Of a stretch of DNA of 34,055 bases, positions 25,476-33,763 are shown in pieces. The stretch's first letter is position 1. Each line of letters starts with the position of its first letter. The position numbers and the translations under genes were made by a program. The DNA is taken from positions 1 through 34,055 of the forward strand of contig JAUXGV010000009.1 of the NCBI GenBank assembly GCA_030621915.1, given 5' to 3'. Under the pieces are notes generated by a model. That model ran no database searches. It saw only the letters and a program-made list of their open reading frames with translations, and was not told where the DNA came from. Source of the DNA: Flavobacteriaceae bacterium. Lineage in GTDB: Bacteria; Bacteroidota; Bacteroidia; Flavobacteriales; Flavobacteriaceae.

Positions 25476-26020
25476 TTTCAATTTAATCTTAAATAAAATA
25501 GCAAAAATGGGGATTTTTGAAAATACCATGATTGCACTAGTAATAATTTTAGACATATAATGGCTTGAAAACAACCCTTTATTATCAATAATTTCATCAA
25601 AATTTAATTAGTCTTGATTAATCAGTATTCAATGATTTCATATATAACGTTTAATAGTAGCTTTTAATTGTTCTCATCATCTTTAAATAAAGTTAAAATG
25701 AGTTAAAAATTAGAATGTGGATTCATAATCTGATATTCATGGTAATGGAATGTTTTACGTCAAACGAGTTAGTCAATAATTTAAAGATTTATCAATAATC
25801 GTGTTTATCAAATTTTTATCTTTTAAAACACCTATTAATGTGTTGATAAAGAAAAGTAGGCTTTCGGACAATTAATTAATAGGTTCGTCCTAAATCATTT
25901 GGTTTTAGTAATTTAAAATCGGTTGTTTATAATAGCCATACACAATTGTGGAAAATCATGGTTGTGTTATTGATAAAAGAAACTAATTATATTCTAAGTT
26001 ATTAATTTAAAACATCCAAA
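25476..26020. other. Long intergenic region before the signalling island
   Basis: About 545 bases without a gene. It holds a cluster of TTGATAAA octamers in both orientations (25788-25795 and 25804-25811 reversed; 25843-25850 and 25970-25977 direct), the 58-base element shared with the SDR gene (25843-25900), and a perfect palindrome CACAATTGTG at 25941-25950. The length and motif density suggest a complex control region. I could not place a confident TAnnTTTG promoter for the gene at 26021. Confidence 0.55.
25843..25900 (+). repeat. 58-base shared upstream element, copy 1
   Basis: Pattern: TTGATAAA, 10 bases, CTTTCGGACAA, 10 bases, GGTT, 2 bases, TCCTAAATCATTT. The same blocks recur at exactly the same spacing at 32662-32719, 6819 bases downstream. 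It ends 120 bases before ATG 26021. In this copy GGAC and GTCC can pair, but the second copy reads ATCC, so a protein-binding site seems likelier than an RNA hairpin. Confidence 0.7.
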
Positions 26021-26500
26021 ATGAAATCAATCAATCGACTTTTAATTTTGACCACCATTGTTTTGTTATCAATGACCAATTCAGCGTGTGATTCGCCAGA
26101 CCCAGATATAATCATTACACTCTATGTAAATACAAAAGAGGTTAAACATTCACAAACTGAAGACTATTGTTATTTATTCTCAGAAGATAGCAATCCGAAA
26201 AATTCGGGAACCGGTAAAAATAATCTTAAAGATTTTTTAACTGAAGTGGAATTAGGAGACAATGTTTTATGGAATGGAATTTCATCAAACGCTCCTGAAA
26301 CTGATATTGTGAAGATTAAACAAATTATACGTATGGAAGGTCCAAAAATTTTTAAGGGAGATCCAAAAGGAAATCGTACGGTTAATGCAAAGACAGTAAA
26401 AGTTACCCCAGGGAACGATAAATATCGCTATATAATACAATTCACGGTTTCAACAAAATCTGGAGTTTTTACGATAGACCCAAAAATGCAAGTGAATTAA
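26021..26500 (+). CDS. Putative lipoprotein, first gene of signalling island
   Basis: 159 residues. The lipoprotein signal peptide ends TNSAC, making C23 the lipidated residue. The mature protein begins DSPDPDIIITLYVNTKEV and is beta-rich and polar with few Cys. I do not recognise a family. It stands 64 bases before the TPR-cyclase start on the same strand, downstream of the long control region, so it is probably cotranscribed. A periplasmic or outer-membrane accessory role, for example in sensing, is only a guess from position. Confidence 0.75.
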   Translation: MKSINRLLILTTIVLLSMTNSACDSPDPDIIITLYVNTKEVKHSQTEDYCYLFSEDSNPKNSGTGKNNLKDFLTEVELGDNVLWNGISSNAPETDIVKIKQIIRMEGPKIFKGDPKGNRTVNAKTVKVTPGNDKYRYIIQFTVSTKSGVFTIDPKMQVN

Positions 26501-26564
26501 TGGTTTTTAATTGGTAAATTATTGATTCCAAATGGGAAATTCTGTCTTAAAAATCATATTTATA

Positions 26565-28397
26565 ATGAAAAAAGCCTATATATTTCTAGGCTTTTTTCTT
26601 ATTTATATGGGAATTATTCATGGTCAGAATCAACAATTAGCCGATAGTCTTGAATTGCTTTATTCTCAGGGTAATTTTGAAGAGCATAATCGATTAAAAA
26701 TTCTTGAGCAACTTGCCATTAATCAACTGGATCCTGAAAAAAAACTCAGCCGTAGCGATGAACTAATTAGGTTGGCATTGGAAATGGATTCTACATCTTA
26801 TTTGTGGTCTGGATATATACAAAAAGGCACAGCTTATAAAGTTAAAGCCAACTATGATAAATCTTTGGAAAATTATTTCCATGCAGCTGAATACGCCAAT
26901 AATGAACATCTTTATAAAAAAATTGGTGCTATTAACATAACTATTGCTGATGTTTATTCTTTGATGGGAAATCATCATAATGCAGTTGAATACTATCAAA
27001 AATCAATTAACATTCTACGTAAAGAAAATGATTCAATCACCCTGGCAATATCCTTATTGAATACGGGGGAACATTATTTGCAACAGCAAATTCCTGATAT
27101 CGCTATGGTGTATTTTAGGGAATCGGGTCAAATATTCAAGAATATAGATCATAAAATGGGTATAGCATATAATTTGGGAAATATGGGAATGGTTTATTTC
27201 CAGAAAGGGGAAAATGAATTGTCTGAGGATAATCTTAAAGGAGCTATCGAAATACTGAATGAATTAGGTGATTATTCCCCTATTTGTGAGTATCTGATTG
27301 TTATTTCTCAAATTTATCAAAATAGAAAAGATATAAAAGATATAAAAGAATCTATTAATTATGCGAACAGGAGCCTCCAATTATCTCAACAATATGGCCT
27401 AAAGAAACACATTAGTGATGCAAACTTAAAACTTTCTGAATTATACGAACAAGAAGGAATCATATTAGAATCTTTTGAATATTATAAAAACCATATAATT
27501 TATCGAGACAGTGTTAATAATATTGAAACTGTACAGGAAATTGCTGATTTACGTACGGATTTTGAAGTCCAGAAGAAGCAAGATGAAATTGTGTTTTTAG
27601 AAAAGGAAGCTGAAATTTCTGAATTAAGATCTAGGAAGCAGAAAAATATGACCTATGCCTCGGCAATAACTTCAGTTTTGGTTTTATTGCTGGCTTTTAC
27701 CCTGTTTAGACGCTATAACTATATCAAAAAAACCAGTTATATTATACAACAGGAAACGATTAAGTCAGAAAAATTATTATTGAATATTTTGCCTGAAGAA
27801 ACCGCATTGGAATTAAAATTAAATGGAAAGGTACAGGCGAAACAATTTGATTCGGTAAGTGTAATGTTTACAGATTTTAAAGATTTCACCAAACATTCTT
27901 TGAACTTGACTCCGGAAGTTATTGTGAAAAGTGTTGATTTTTATTTTTCAAAATTTGATGAAATTATAGAAAAATATGAATTGGAAAAAATTAAAACTAT
28001 TGGAGATGCCTATATGTGTGCGGGTGGATTGCCATTTCCTAACAAAAATCATTCAAGGCAAATGATAGAAGCTGCTTTTGAAATTTTAGAATTTGTACAA
28101 GAATCAAAAAAAATAACGAATAAAAATATAGCAAATTTTGATGTGCGAATTGGAATTAACACAGGCCCCGTTGTAGCAGGTGTGGTAGGTGTAAAAAAGT
28201 TTGCGTATGATATTTGGGGTGATACAGTTAATGTTGCCTCAAGAATGGAATCTATGTCAACACCTGGAAGGATAAATGTTTCGGAAAACACTTATGAATT
28301 AATTAAAGATACATTTGATTGTGAATATAGGGGTGAAATTGAAGTTAAAAATAAAGGCTTGATGAAGATGTATTTTGTCAATGGAATCAAAACATAA
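26565..28397 (+). CDS. TPR-sensor class III adenylate cyclase, membrane-bound
   Basis: 610 residues. Order: signal peptide (1-20, ending GIIHGQ); TPR repeats (about 80-315, e.g. AYKVKANYDKSLENYFHAAE and ADVYSLMGNHHNAVEYYQKS); coiled coil (about 320-360); transmembrane helix (about 363-382); linker LLLNILPEETALELK; cyclase domain (about 428-605). The TPRs would be periplasmic and the cyclase cytoplasmic. Catalytic residues: metal aspartates D437 (FTDFKDF) and D481 (TIGDAYM), transition-state N556 and R560 (NVASR). Purine specificity: K477 and D549 (AYDIWGD), the adenylate pair, not Glu/Cys of guanylate cyclases. It is therefore predicted to make cAMP. I chose ATG 26565 over ATG 26532 because it starts cleanly at the signal peptide. 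The PycTM-like gene follows after 75 bases. Confidence 0.93.
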   Translation: MKKAYIFLGFFLIYMGIIHGQNQQLADSLELLYSQGNFEEHNRLKILEQLAINQLDPEKKLSRSDELIRLALEMDSTSYLWSGYIQKGTAYKVKANYDKSLENYFHAAEYANNEHLYKKIGAINITIADVYSLMGNHHNAVEYYQKSINILRKENDSITLAISLLNTGEHYLQQQIPDIAMVYFRESGQIFKNIDHKMGIAYNLGNMGMVYFQKGENELSEDNLKGAIEILNELGDYSPICEYLIVISQIYQNRKDIKDIKESINYANRSLQLSQQYGLKKHISDANLKLSELYEQEGIILESFEYYKNHIIYRDSVNNIETVQEIADLRTDFEVQKKQDEIVFLEKEAEISELRSRKQKNMTYASAITSVLVLLLAFTLFRRYNYIKKTSYIIQQETIKSEKLLLNILPEETALELKLNGKVQAKQFDSVSVMFTDFKDFTKHSLNLTPEVIVKSVDFYFSKFDEIIEKYELEKIKTIGDAYMCAGGLPFPNKNHSRQMIEAAFEILEFVQESKKITNKNIANFDVRIGINTGPVVAGVVGVKKFAYDIWGDTVNVASRMESMSTPGRINVSENTYELIKDTFDCEYRGEIEVKNKGLMKMYFVNGIKT

Positions 28398-28472
28398 ATG
28401 CTTAATTTTAATGGAAGGTGATGTCAAAGCTAAATATTAATTTGTATATTGTATTAACAACCAATCTAATAT

Positions 28473-29000
28473 ATGATTCAATCTAATAAAGTTATGATAC
28501 AAGACTCCAATAATTATTGGGAACAATTGGAGAGATTAGAGAAATTAATCAGAGCTTCAGAGCTTAAAGCTGGAGTTATTTTTTCCTTTCACAGTTTAAT
28601 TTTAGGGCTTTTTGCGGATAGATTAGAACATTTCAGCCAGTTATTTAGTGCCAATTTGATTCTGATTATTATAGCCATTTTATGGTTGTCGAGCGTATTA
28701 ATTTCTATTTTTTATTGTTTTAAATGTTTTAGGCCTAGAATAGAATTAAAATATGATAGTAATGTTTTTTTCTTTAGAGATGCGGTATATGAATTCGGTA
28801 ATATAAAGGAATACAGTAAAAAATTGATAGAGATTTGTGGTAGTGAAGAAGAACTATTTATTCAATTAAGTCAACAAATTCATGTGGAAAGTAAAATTAT
28901 TGATCAAAAGTTTAAAAGTGTTAACAGTTCAATTAAATTTTTTGGTTTAAGTTTTATTTTCATCATTGCTATTATAATTGTATCACTGGTATATATATAA
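28473..29000 (+). CDS. PycTM/DUF5706-like membrane protein
   Basis: 175 residues resembling the transmembrane effector of Pycsar (cyclic pyrimidine) anti-phage systems. Visible: amphipathic N-terminal helix with LIRASELKAGVIFSFHSLIL (25-44), the family's first hydrophobic segment; a strong TM at about 59-82; a charged cytoplasmic region (87-150) with EEELFIQLSQQIHVESKII; and a final TM (154-174). Known PycTM proteins damage the inner membrane when they bind a cyclic nucleotide. Here the neighbours are predicted adenylate cyclases and an HD phosphohydrolase, so the ligand and outcome may differ. The start could also be the Met at residue 8. The HD gene follows after 20 bases. The family call rests on pattern recognition and has not been searched. 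Confidence 0.78.
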   Translation: MIQSNKVMIQDSNNYWEQLERLEKLIRASELKAGVIFSFHSLILGLFADRLEHFSQLFSANLILIIIAILWLSSVLISIFYCFKCFRPRIELKYDSNVFFFRDAVYEFGNIKEYSKKLIEICGSEEELFIQLSQQIHVESKIIDQKFKSVNSSIKFFGLSFIFIIAIIIVSLVYI

Positions 29001-29020
29001 GTTAGGAACAAAAGAGTATT

Positions 29021-29605
29021 ATGAAAGGATATAACAAAATACGAAAAGAGATATTGGGAATTTTGCATACAAAATTACCTAAAGGATTATATTATCATGG
29101 ATTACATCATACTCTTGATGTTTTAAAAGTTTGTAATCAATATATAAAAAGAGGAAACTTTGATGATCATACTTCAAAAATCTTAAGATTAGGTGCATTG
29201 CTTCACGACATAGGTTTTACGGTTTCAATTAATGATCATGAGCTGAGGGGAACTGAAATTGCAGAGGAATTGATGACAAAGTATGACTTCTCGGGAAAAG
29301 ATATTGATAGGGTTAGAGGAATTATTATGGCGACTCGTGTACCTCAAAAACCCTTGAATATTTTAGAGGAAATGATATGCGATGCTGATTTGGATTATTT
29401 GGGAAGAAAAGATTTTTATGTTATAAGTAATCAGTTATATAAAGAATTAAAATTTAATTCAGTCTTGTCAACTAAATTAGAATGGGATAAAATTCAAATT
29501 AAATTTTTAGGTGCTCATAAATTCCATACAGATTTTGCCAAGATTTATAGACAACCAGAAATGCAAAACCGGATTGAAGAATTAAAAATGCTGGTTGAGA
29601 AATGA
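29021..29605 (+). CDS. HD-domain phosphohydrolase
   Basis: 194 residues, cytoplasmic. The HD metal site is complete: H30 in HGLHHTLDV, H62-D63 in LLHDIGF, a further His at H73, and D121/D123 in CDADLDYLG. Such domains hydrolyse phosphoesters, including cyclic nucleotides and nucleotides. It is compact, without a RelA/SpoT synthetase or GYP motif, so it is not a typical ppGpp or c-di-GMP enzyme. In many Bacteroidota an HD domain is fused to the PycTM/DUF5706 domain in one protein (recalled knowledge). Here the two are separate adjacent genes, supporting a functional pair. Removal of the cyclases' product is the simplest inferred role. Confidence 0.88.
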   Translation: MKGYNKIRKEILGILHTKLPKGLYYHGLHHTLDVLKVCNQYIKRGNFDDHTSKILRLGALLHDIGFTVSINDHELRGTEIAEELMTKYDFSGKDIDRVRGIIMATRVPQKPLNILEEMICDADLDYLGRKDFYVISNQLYKELKFNSVLSTKLEWDKIQIKFLGAHKFHTDFAKIYRQPEMQNRIEELKMLVEK

Positions 29606-29696
29606 AACTAGGTTTAAAATTAATTAAAAAAACATTTCATATAAATAATATTCTTTAAATAGATATCAATAATTGAACCTATATCTACCAAGTTTT

Positions 29697-30713
29697 ATGA
29701 AAAATAATAATAAAACTCTAGTATTGATCTGTATGTCATTTATATGGTTCGGAATGAATTCTAGAGTATCCGCTCAAAAAACTAAAATCAGAGGTTTTGC
29801 AGATGTTAGTGCTTTTTATCATGATGACAAACTTAGCTTTGGAATTGGCGAATTCGATTTATTTTTTACCTCCGAACTGAGTGATCGAATTTCTTTTTTA
29901 GGTGAAGTAGTATTTAAATATTCCCCACATTCTGAGAGTCATTTTGCTGTAGGTGTTGAGAGAGCTATTATAAATTACAATTATCATGGCAATCATAGTT
30001 TGCTTTTTGGAAAGCACCATACACCTATCAATTATTGGAATGATACTTATCACCATGGTCGTGTTTTTTTTCCTACGATTAATCGTCCAATTTTGTTTTC
30101 TGAAGGCATTATTCCAATTCATACAACTGGAATAGCAGCTCAAGGATTAAATCTTGGAAATTTAAGATTTGGATATAATTTAATGATTGGAAACGGCATA
30201 GGATCTGGAGATTTGGTTGATAATAATAAATATAAAAGCGTGACAGCTGCTGTTCATATCAAGCCTTGGGAAAATTTTCAAGTAGGTGTGTCATTTTATA
30301 ATGATGTTATTTCTGAGGGTGATGAAGATGATGGAGAAATAATAGATGAAAAGGTAAATCAACAAATATTTACGGGGTCAATTGTCTATTTCGGAAATAG
30401 GTTTGAATTTCTTACAGAATCAAGTTTCATTAATAATGAAACCGAAAGTACAGGTAATGTAAAATCACTTGCTGCTTATGTTTATGGTGGAGTGATTATT
30501 AAAGAACAATGGGTGCCATATTTTCGATATGATTATTTATCATATGAAGATGAAGAGCCCTATTTTGATAATGAAGATGTCAACTCTATAATTCTAGGCT
30601 TGAGATATGAAATAAATTATTTAATGGTCGTCAAATTAGAATATCAATATTTAGAACGAGATTTTTCCGGAACCGACAATAGAATAACCGCCCAATTTGC
30701 CATAGGGTTTTAA
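29697..30713 (+). CDS. Porin-like outer-membrane beta-barrel protein
   Basis: 338 residues. Signal peptide at 1-26 (ending RVSAQ), then a barrel-type pattern: KIRGFADVSAFYHDDKLSF, GEFDLFFTSELSDRISFLGE, AIINYNYHGNHSLLFGKHHT, and a final ITAQFAIGF with terminal Phe. It resembles diderm porins of the phosphate/anion-type group without a specific match. ATG 29697 starts at the signal peptide; a TTG at 29673 is in frame but adds non-signal residues. It is 12 bases before the PstS-like gene, which precedes the HAMP cyclase. Together they suggest an outer membrane, periplasm, inner membrane relay. Confidence 0.82.
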   Translation: MKNNNKTLVLICMSFIWFGMNSRVSAQKTKIRGFADVSAFYHDDKLSFGIGEFDLFFTSELSDRISFLGEVVFKYSPHSESHFAVGVERAIINYNYHGNHSLLFGKHHTPINYWNDTYHHGRVFFPTINRPILFSEGIIPIHTTGIAAQGLNLGNLRFGYNLMIGNGIGSGDLVDNNKYKSVTAAVHIKPWENFQVGVSFYNDVISEGDEDDGEIIDEKVNQQIFTGSIVYFGNRFEFLTESSFINNETESTGNVKSLAAYVYGGVIIKEQWVPYFRYDYLSYEDEEPYFDNEDVNSIILGLRYEINYLMVVKLEYQYLERDFSGTDNRITAQFAIGF

Positions 30714-30725
30714 TAAATAGAGCTT

Positions 30726-31181
30726 ATGAAAATATTAATTATAAACTTTTCTCTTTTCTTGACTATCATAATGGCCTCAATGAATGGATCTATTATATAT
30801 GGGCAAGAAGTTGAATTGACCATTGTGGGTAATTCGCAATCTGTACCACAAGAAATGGATATGAGTCAGCTAAAATCCGTGTTAAGAGGTGAGCAATTGA
30901 GATGGAATGATGGATCAAAAGTAATTATTGCTTTGATGAAAACAACTACACCCATTGGATCATCTACCTGTGATAAAATATTCAATATGTCAGGTAATCA
31001 GGTTTCAAAATATTTTTTGGCCTTAGTTTTTCAAGGTAAAATGAAAGCGCCAACCTTTTTTGATTCTGTTGACGAATTGGAAAATTTTGTTTCCAAAACC
31101 CCTGGCGCAATTGGTGTCTTGCAAGTTACTGATGATGATGAATTGATAACTATTTCTGTTGATGGTAAAACACAAATCTAA
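30726..31181 (+). CDS. Short PstS-like periplasmic substrate-binding protein
   Basis: 151 residues. Signal peptide (1-26, ending IIYGQ), then one lobe of the type used by PstS-like phosphate-binding proteins: ELTIVGNSQSVPQEMDMSQL, LRGEQLRWNDGSKVIIALM, ALVFQGKMKAPTFFDS and KTPGAIGVLQV (the PGAIGY-like signature). It is about half the length of a transport PstS and no ABC permease or ATPase is nearby, so a sensing role is likelier than uptake. It lies between the porin-like gene and the HAMP-cyclase gene in the same orientation. Confidence 0.85.
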   Translation: MKILIINFSLFLTIIMASMNGSIIYGQEVELTIVGNSQSVPQEMDMSQLKSVLRGEQLRWNDGSKVIIALMKTTTPIGSSTCDKIFNMSGNQVSKYFLALVFQGKMKAPTFFDSVDELENFVSKTPGAIGVLQVTDDDELITISVDGKTQI

Positions 31182-31233
31182 ATCTCATAATAACAATTAT
31201 GACTATAATTATTAAATTTTCTAGATTGAATAA

Positions 31234-32619
31234 ATGAAACTTTCTGTAAAAAGCAAAATATTATTAACAGTCCTATCGGTAGTGCTGATGTTCGCCCTAT
31301 TTATTCTATTTTATTATCCGGCAAAACAGCAACGTTTCCGTATGGAAAGCTATCATAAGGAGATTCAAAATTTTTCTAGTACAGTTGCTTTGGGTGTAAA
31401 AATTGCACTTACAGAAGAAAATTTTGAAGGAGTTGAAACGGCCTTAGATTTTGTGAGAGATGATAAGAGATTGCAATTTGTTAGTTTGATTACAATCGAT
31501 ACAGTTTGGAAAAAAGATAAAATTAATTTTGAGCTCAAGAAAAAGGTTTTTATGACTTATCCTGATTCTATTTTGGTGGATACAGAAGGAAACTCAAACA
31601 ATGACTTTATCATTAAAAGATCATCTTTTGAAACTCCCCTAATGAATGGTGAGATTATGCTTAGTTTTTCAACTACTGAAATAATGGAAGCATTATATGA
31701 AATAAGAGTTGCTTCTGGTATTGCGAGTTTAGCCGTATTTTTAGTCGGACTTTTTTTTGGTTTTAGATTGGCAAAAAATATTTCTGTTCCGGTATTGGCA
31801 TTACGAGATGCAGCAAATAAGGTGGGAGAAGGTGATTTAACTCAATTTGTTAGTAATAAATCTGGCGATGAAATTGGAGAATTGGGTATAGCATTTAATA
31901 AAATGGTAAAGGATTTGGGCTTCGCTAGAAAACAGATTAATCAACGTAATGTTGAATTAAAGAAAGAGAAACAAAAGTCGGATGAATTGTTACTTAATAT
32001 CTTACCTTCAAAAACAGCAGAAGAAATAAAAAAAACAGGTAAAGCGAAGGCTCAGTATTATGAATCTGTAACAGTAATGTTTACTGATTTTAAGGATTTT
32101 ACTGCTATTACAAAAAATATGAGCCCGGACAAGATTGTGGAAGAATTACATTATTGTTTTAGTGAATTTGATAAGATTATCAAAAAACACAATATTGAAA
32201 AGATCAAAACTATTGGTGATTCCTATATGTGTGTTGCCGGTTTACCCGTTATTAATTCTACCCACCCTTTTGATGCTGTTAATGCTGCAATTGAAATAAG
32301 AGATACGATGCTGCAATATAAAAAAGACAAAGAAGCCAAAGGTGATATTTCATTTGATTTAAGAATAGGAATACACACCGGACCCGTAGTTGCAGGAATT
32401 GTAGGTATTAATAAGTTTGCTTATGATATTTGGGGGAGCACCGTTAATGCTGCTTCGCGTTTAGAGGGATGTAGTGAATCAAATAAAATCAATATTTCTG
32501 AATCTTTATTTGAGATCGTTAAAGAGAAATACGATTGTACTTCACGTGGAAAAAAATCTGTAAAAGGACTTGGTAAAATACCGATGTATTTTCTTGAGGA
32601 ACTAAAAGTTAAAAATTAA
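31234..32619 (+). CDS. HAMP-linked class III adenylate cyclase with periplasmic sensor
   Basis: 461 residues. TM1 (about 9-28), a periplasmic sensor region (30-155) without a recognised fold, TM2 (about 158-178), HAMP domain (about 180-232, LAKNISVPVLALRDAANKV), a short coiled coil, linker LLLNILPSKTAEEIK, and cyclase domain (about 278-455). Catalytic residues: D285 (FTDFKDF), D329 (TIGDSYM), N405 and R409 (NAASR). Specificity pair: K325 and D398 (AYDIWGS), the adenylate-type residues. It is predicted to make cAMP in response to a periplasmic signal, possibly relayed by the preceding PstS-like and porin-like proteins. The catalytic half closely matches the TPR-cyclase at 26565, so the two are probably paralogues with different inputs. 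Confidence 0.93.
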   Translation: MKLSVKSKILLTVLSVVLMFALFILFYYPAKQQRFRMESYHKEIQNFSSTVALGVKIALTEENFEGVETALDFVRDDKRLQFVSLITIDTVWKKDKINFELKKKVFMTYPDSILVDTEGNSNNDFIIKRSSFETPLMNGEIMLSFSTTEIMEALYEIRVASGIASLAVFLVGLFFGFRLAKNISVPVLALRDAANKVGEGDLTQFVSNKSGDEIGELGIAFNKMVKDLGFARKQINQRNVELKKEKQKSDELLLNILPSKTAEEIKKTGKAKAQYYESVTVMFTDFKDFTAITKNMSPDKIVEELHYCFSEFDKIIKKHNIEKIKTIGDSYMCVAGLPVINSTHPFDAVNAAIEIRDTMLQYKKDKEAKGDISFDLRIGIHTGPVVAGIVGINKFAYDIWGSTVNAASRLEGCSESNKINISESLFEIVKEKYDCTSRGKKSVKGLGKIPMYFLEELKVKN

Positions 32620-32661
32620 AAATTTCAACCTCCACTATTTGAGATGGAATGATTTATTCCT

Positions 32662-32719
32662 TTGATAAAAATAGATACTCTTTCGGACAAAGAAATGGGG
32701 GGTTAATCCTAAATCATTT
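32662..32719 (+). repeat. 58-base shared upstream element, copy 2
   Basis: Same blocks and spacing as 25843-25900: TTGATAAA, CTTTCGGACAA, GGTT and TCCTAAATCATTT. These 36 block positions are all identical; the bases between them are largely different. It ends 52 bases before the SDR gene's ATG, in the gap after the HAMP cyclase. Confidence 0.7.
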
Positions 32720-32771
32720 TTTAATTGCAATAATAATGTTTAGTATTGGGAGAAATCTTAAACAAATCATT

Positions 32772-33641
32772 ATGAAATCAGCAATTATTACAGGTGCGAA
32801 TAGAGGAATTGGGCTCGAAACTACTTTGTTTTTTGCCAGAGGAGGTTATCATGTTTTTGCAACTATGCGTAAACCTGATAAAGCAAATGAATTAAAACAA
32901 AAAATTCTTGATGAAAATTTATCTATCTCTCTATTGGAAATGGATGTTAATTCAGATGAATCCGTAAAAAAGGCTTTTGAAATAATTCATGAACAAAATG
33001 TTCAATTAGATGTTCTTATTAATAATGCAGGTATTGAACGTCATGGAGCTATAGAAGAATTGGATTTGTCAGTTTTTAAAGATGTCATGGAAACAAATTA
33101 TTTTGGAGCCATAAGATGTATTAAGGCAGTTATTGCTCATATGAGAGAAAATAAAAGTGGATGTATTATAAATGTGGCATCCGTTGCGGGACATATTTCA
33201 AGTTCACCTTTGGCACCCTATTCTGCTTCTAAATTCGCCTTAGAAGCCTTAAGTGAGGCCTTGGCACAGGAAGTTAAGCCTTTTAATATAAGAGTTGGAA
33301 TTATTGAACCAGGCATCATAAATACGGATATGGCGCAAGATATTCAGCATGCCCAACCCAATACAAACTATCCACAAGCATTTCGTTTTGGGGGTATGTT
33401 CAAAGCATCATTGGAAAACCCCACCAGTCCTTCGCTAGTGGCTAAAATAATTTTAGATTTTGTAGAAAGTGAAACTTGGGAGCTGAGACATCCTGTAGGT
33501 CCGGATGCCATTCCATTTTTAGATTGGCGAGCTTCAATGACTGATGAGCAGTGGGTAGATTGGAATGCAGCTGATGATGATACTTGGTATGATGCTGTTC
33601 AGGAAAGTTTTGGATTAGATGCAAGAGATAAGGTTGTGTAA
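32772..33641 (+). CDS. Short-chain dehydrogenase/reductase
   Basis: 289-residue classical SDR with a Rossmann fold. TGANRGIG (7-14) binds the dinucleotide; NNAG at 84-87; catalytic serine S137 in NVASVAG; catalytic Y150 and K154 in PYSASK. Arg near the cofactor (TMRKPDK, 31-37) suggests NADP preference. Substrate unknown; the family covers retinol-, steroid- and fatty-type alcohols as well as unrelated ketones. ATG 32772 starts directly at MKSAIITGANRG; the frame runs upstream to 32649 but through the shared repeat element. A 58-base repeat lies just upstream, linking its control to the cyclase island. Confidence 0.93.
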   Translation: MKSAIITGANRGIGLETTLFFARGGYHVFATMRKPDKANELKQKILDENLSISLLEMDVNSDESVKKAFEIIHEQNVQLDVLINNAGIERHGAIEELDLSVFKDVMETNYFGAIRCIKAVIAHMRENKSGCIINVASVAGHISSSPLAPYSASKFALEALSEALAQEVKPFNIRVGIIEPGIINTDMAQDIQHAQPNTNYPQAFRFGGMFKASLENPTSPSLVAKIILDFVESETWELRHPVGPDAIPFLDWRASMTDEQWVDWNAADDDTWYDAVQESFGLDARDKVV

Positions 33642-33763
33642 TGAGTTTTCCGGATTATTGAATGGTCATCATGATTTTTTCATTGGGTAATAGTCTATTA
33701 ATTTACTGAGGAATATTTATTTTTAATTGATATAATTATTGATTGATATACAGTGTTCAAAAC

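Noticed and set aside
26532-26564. Upstream ATG for the TPR-cyclase
   Set aside because: It adds 11 residues before a clean signal peptide starting at ATG 26565.
26021-32619. Calling the island a canonical Pycsar system
   Set aside because: The cyclases have large sensor domains and adenylate-type specificity residues, so cyclic pyrimidine production is not supported by sequence alone.
32649-32771. Longer N-terminus for the SDR protein
   Set aside because: The extra 41 codons run through the shared repeat element, and the Rossmann motif begins right after ATG 32772.
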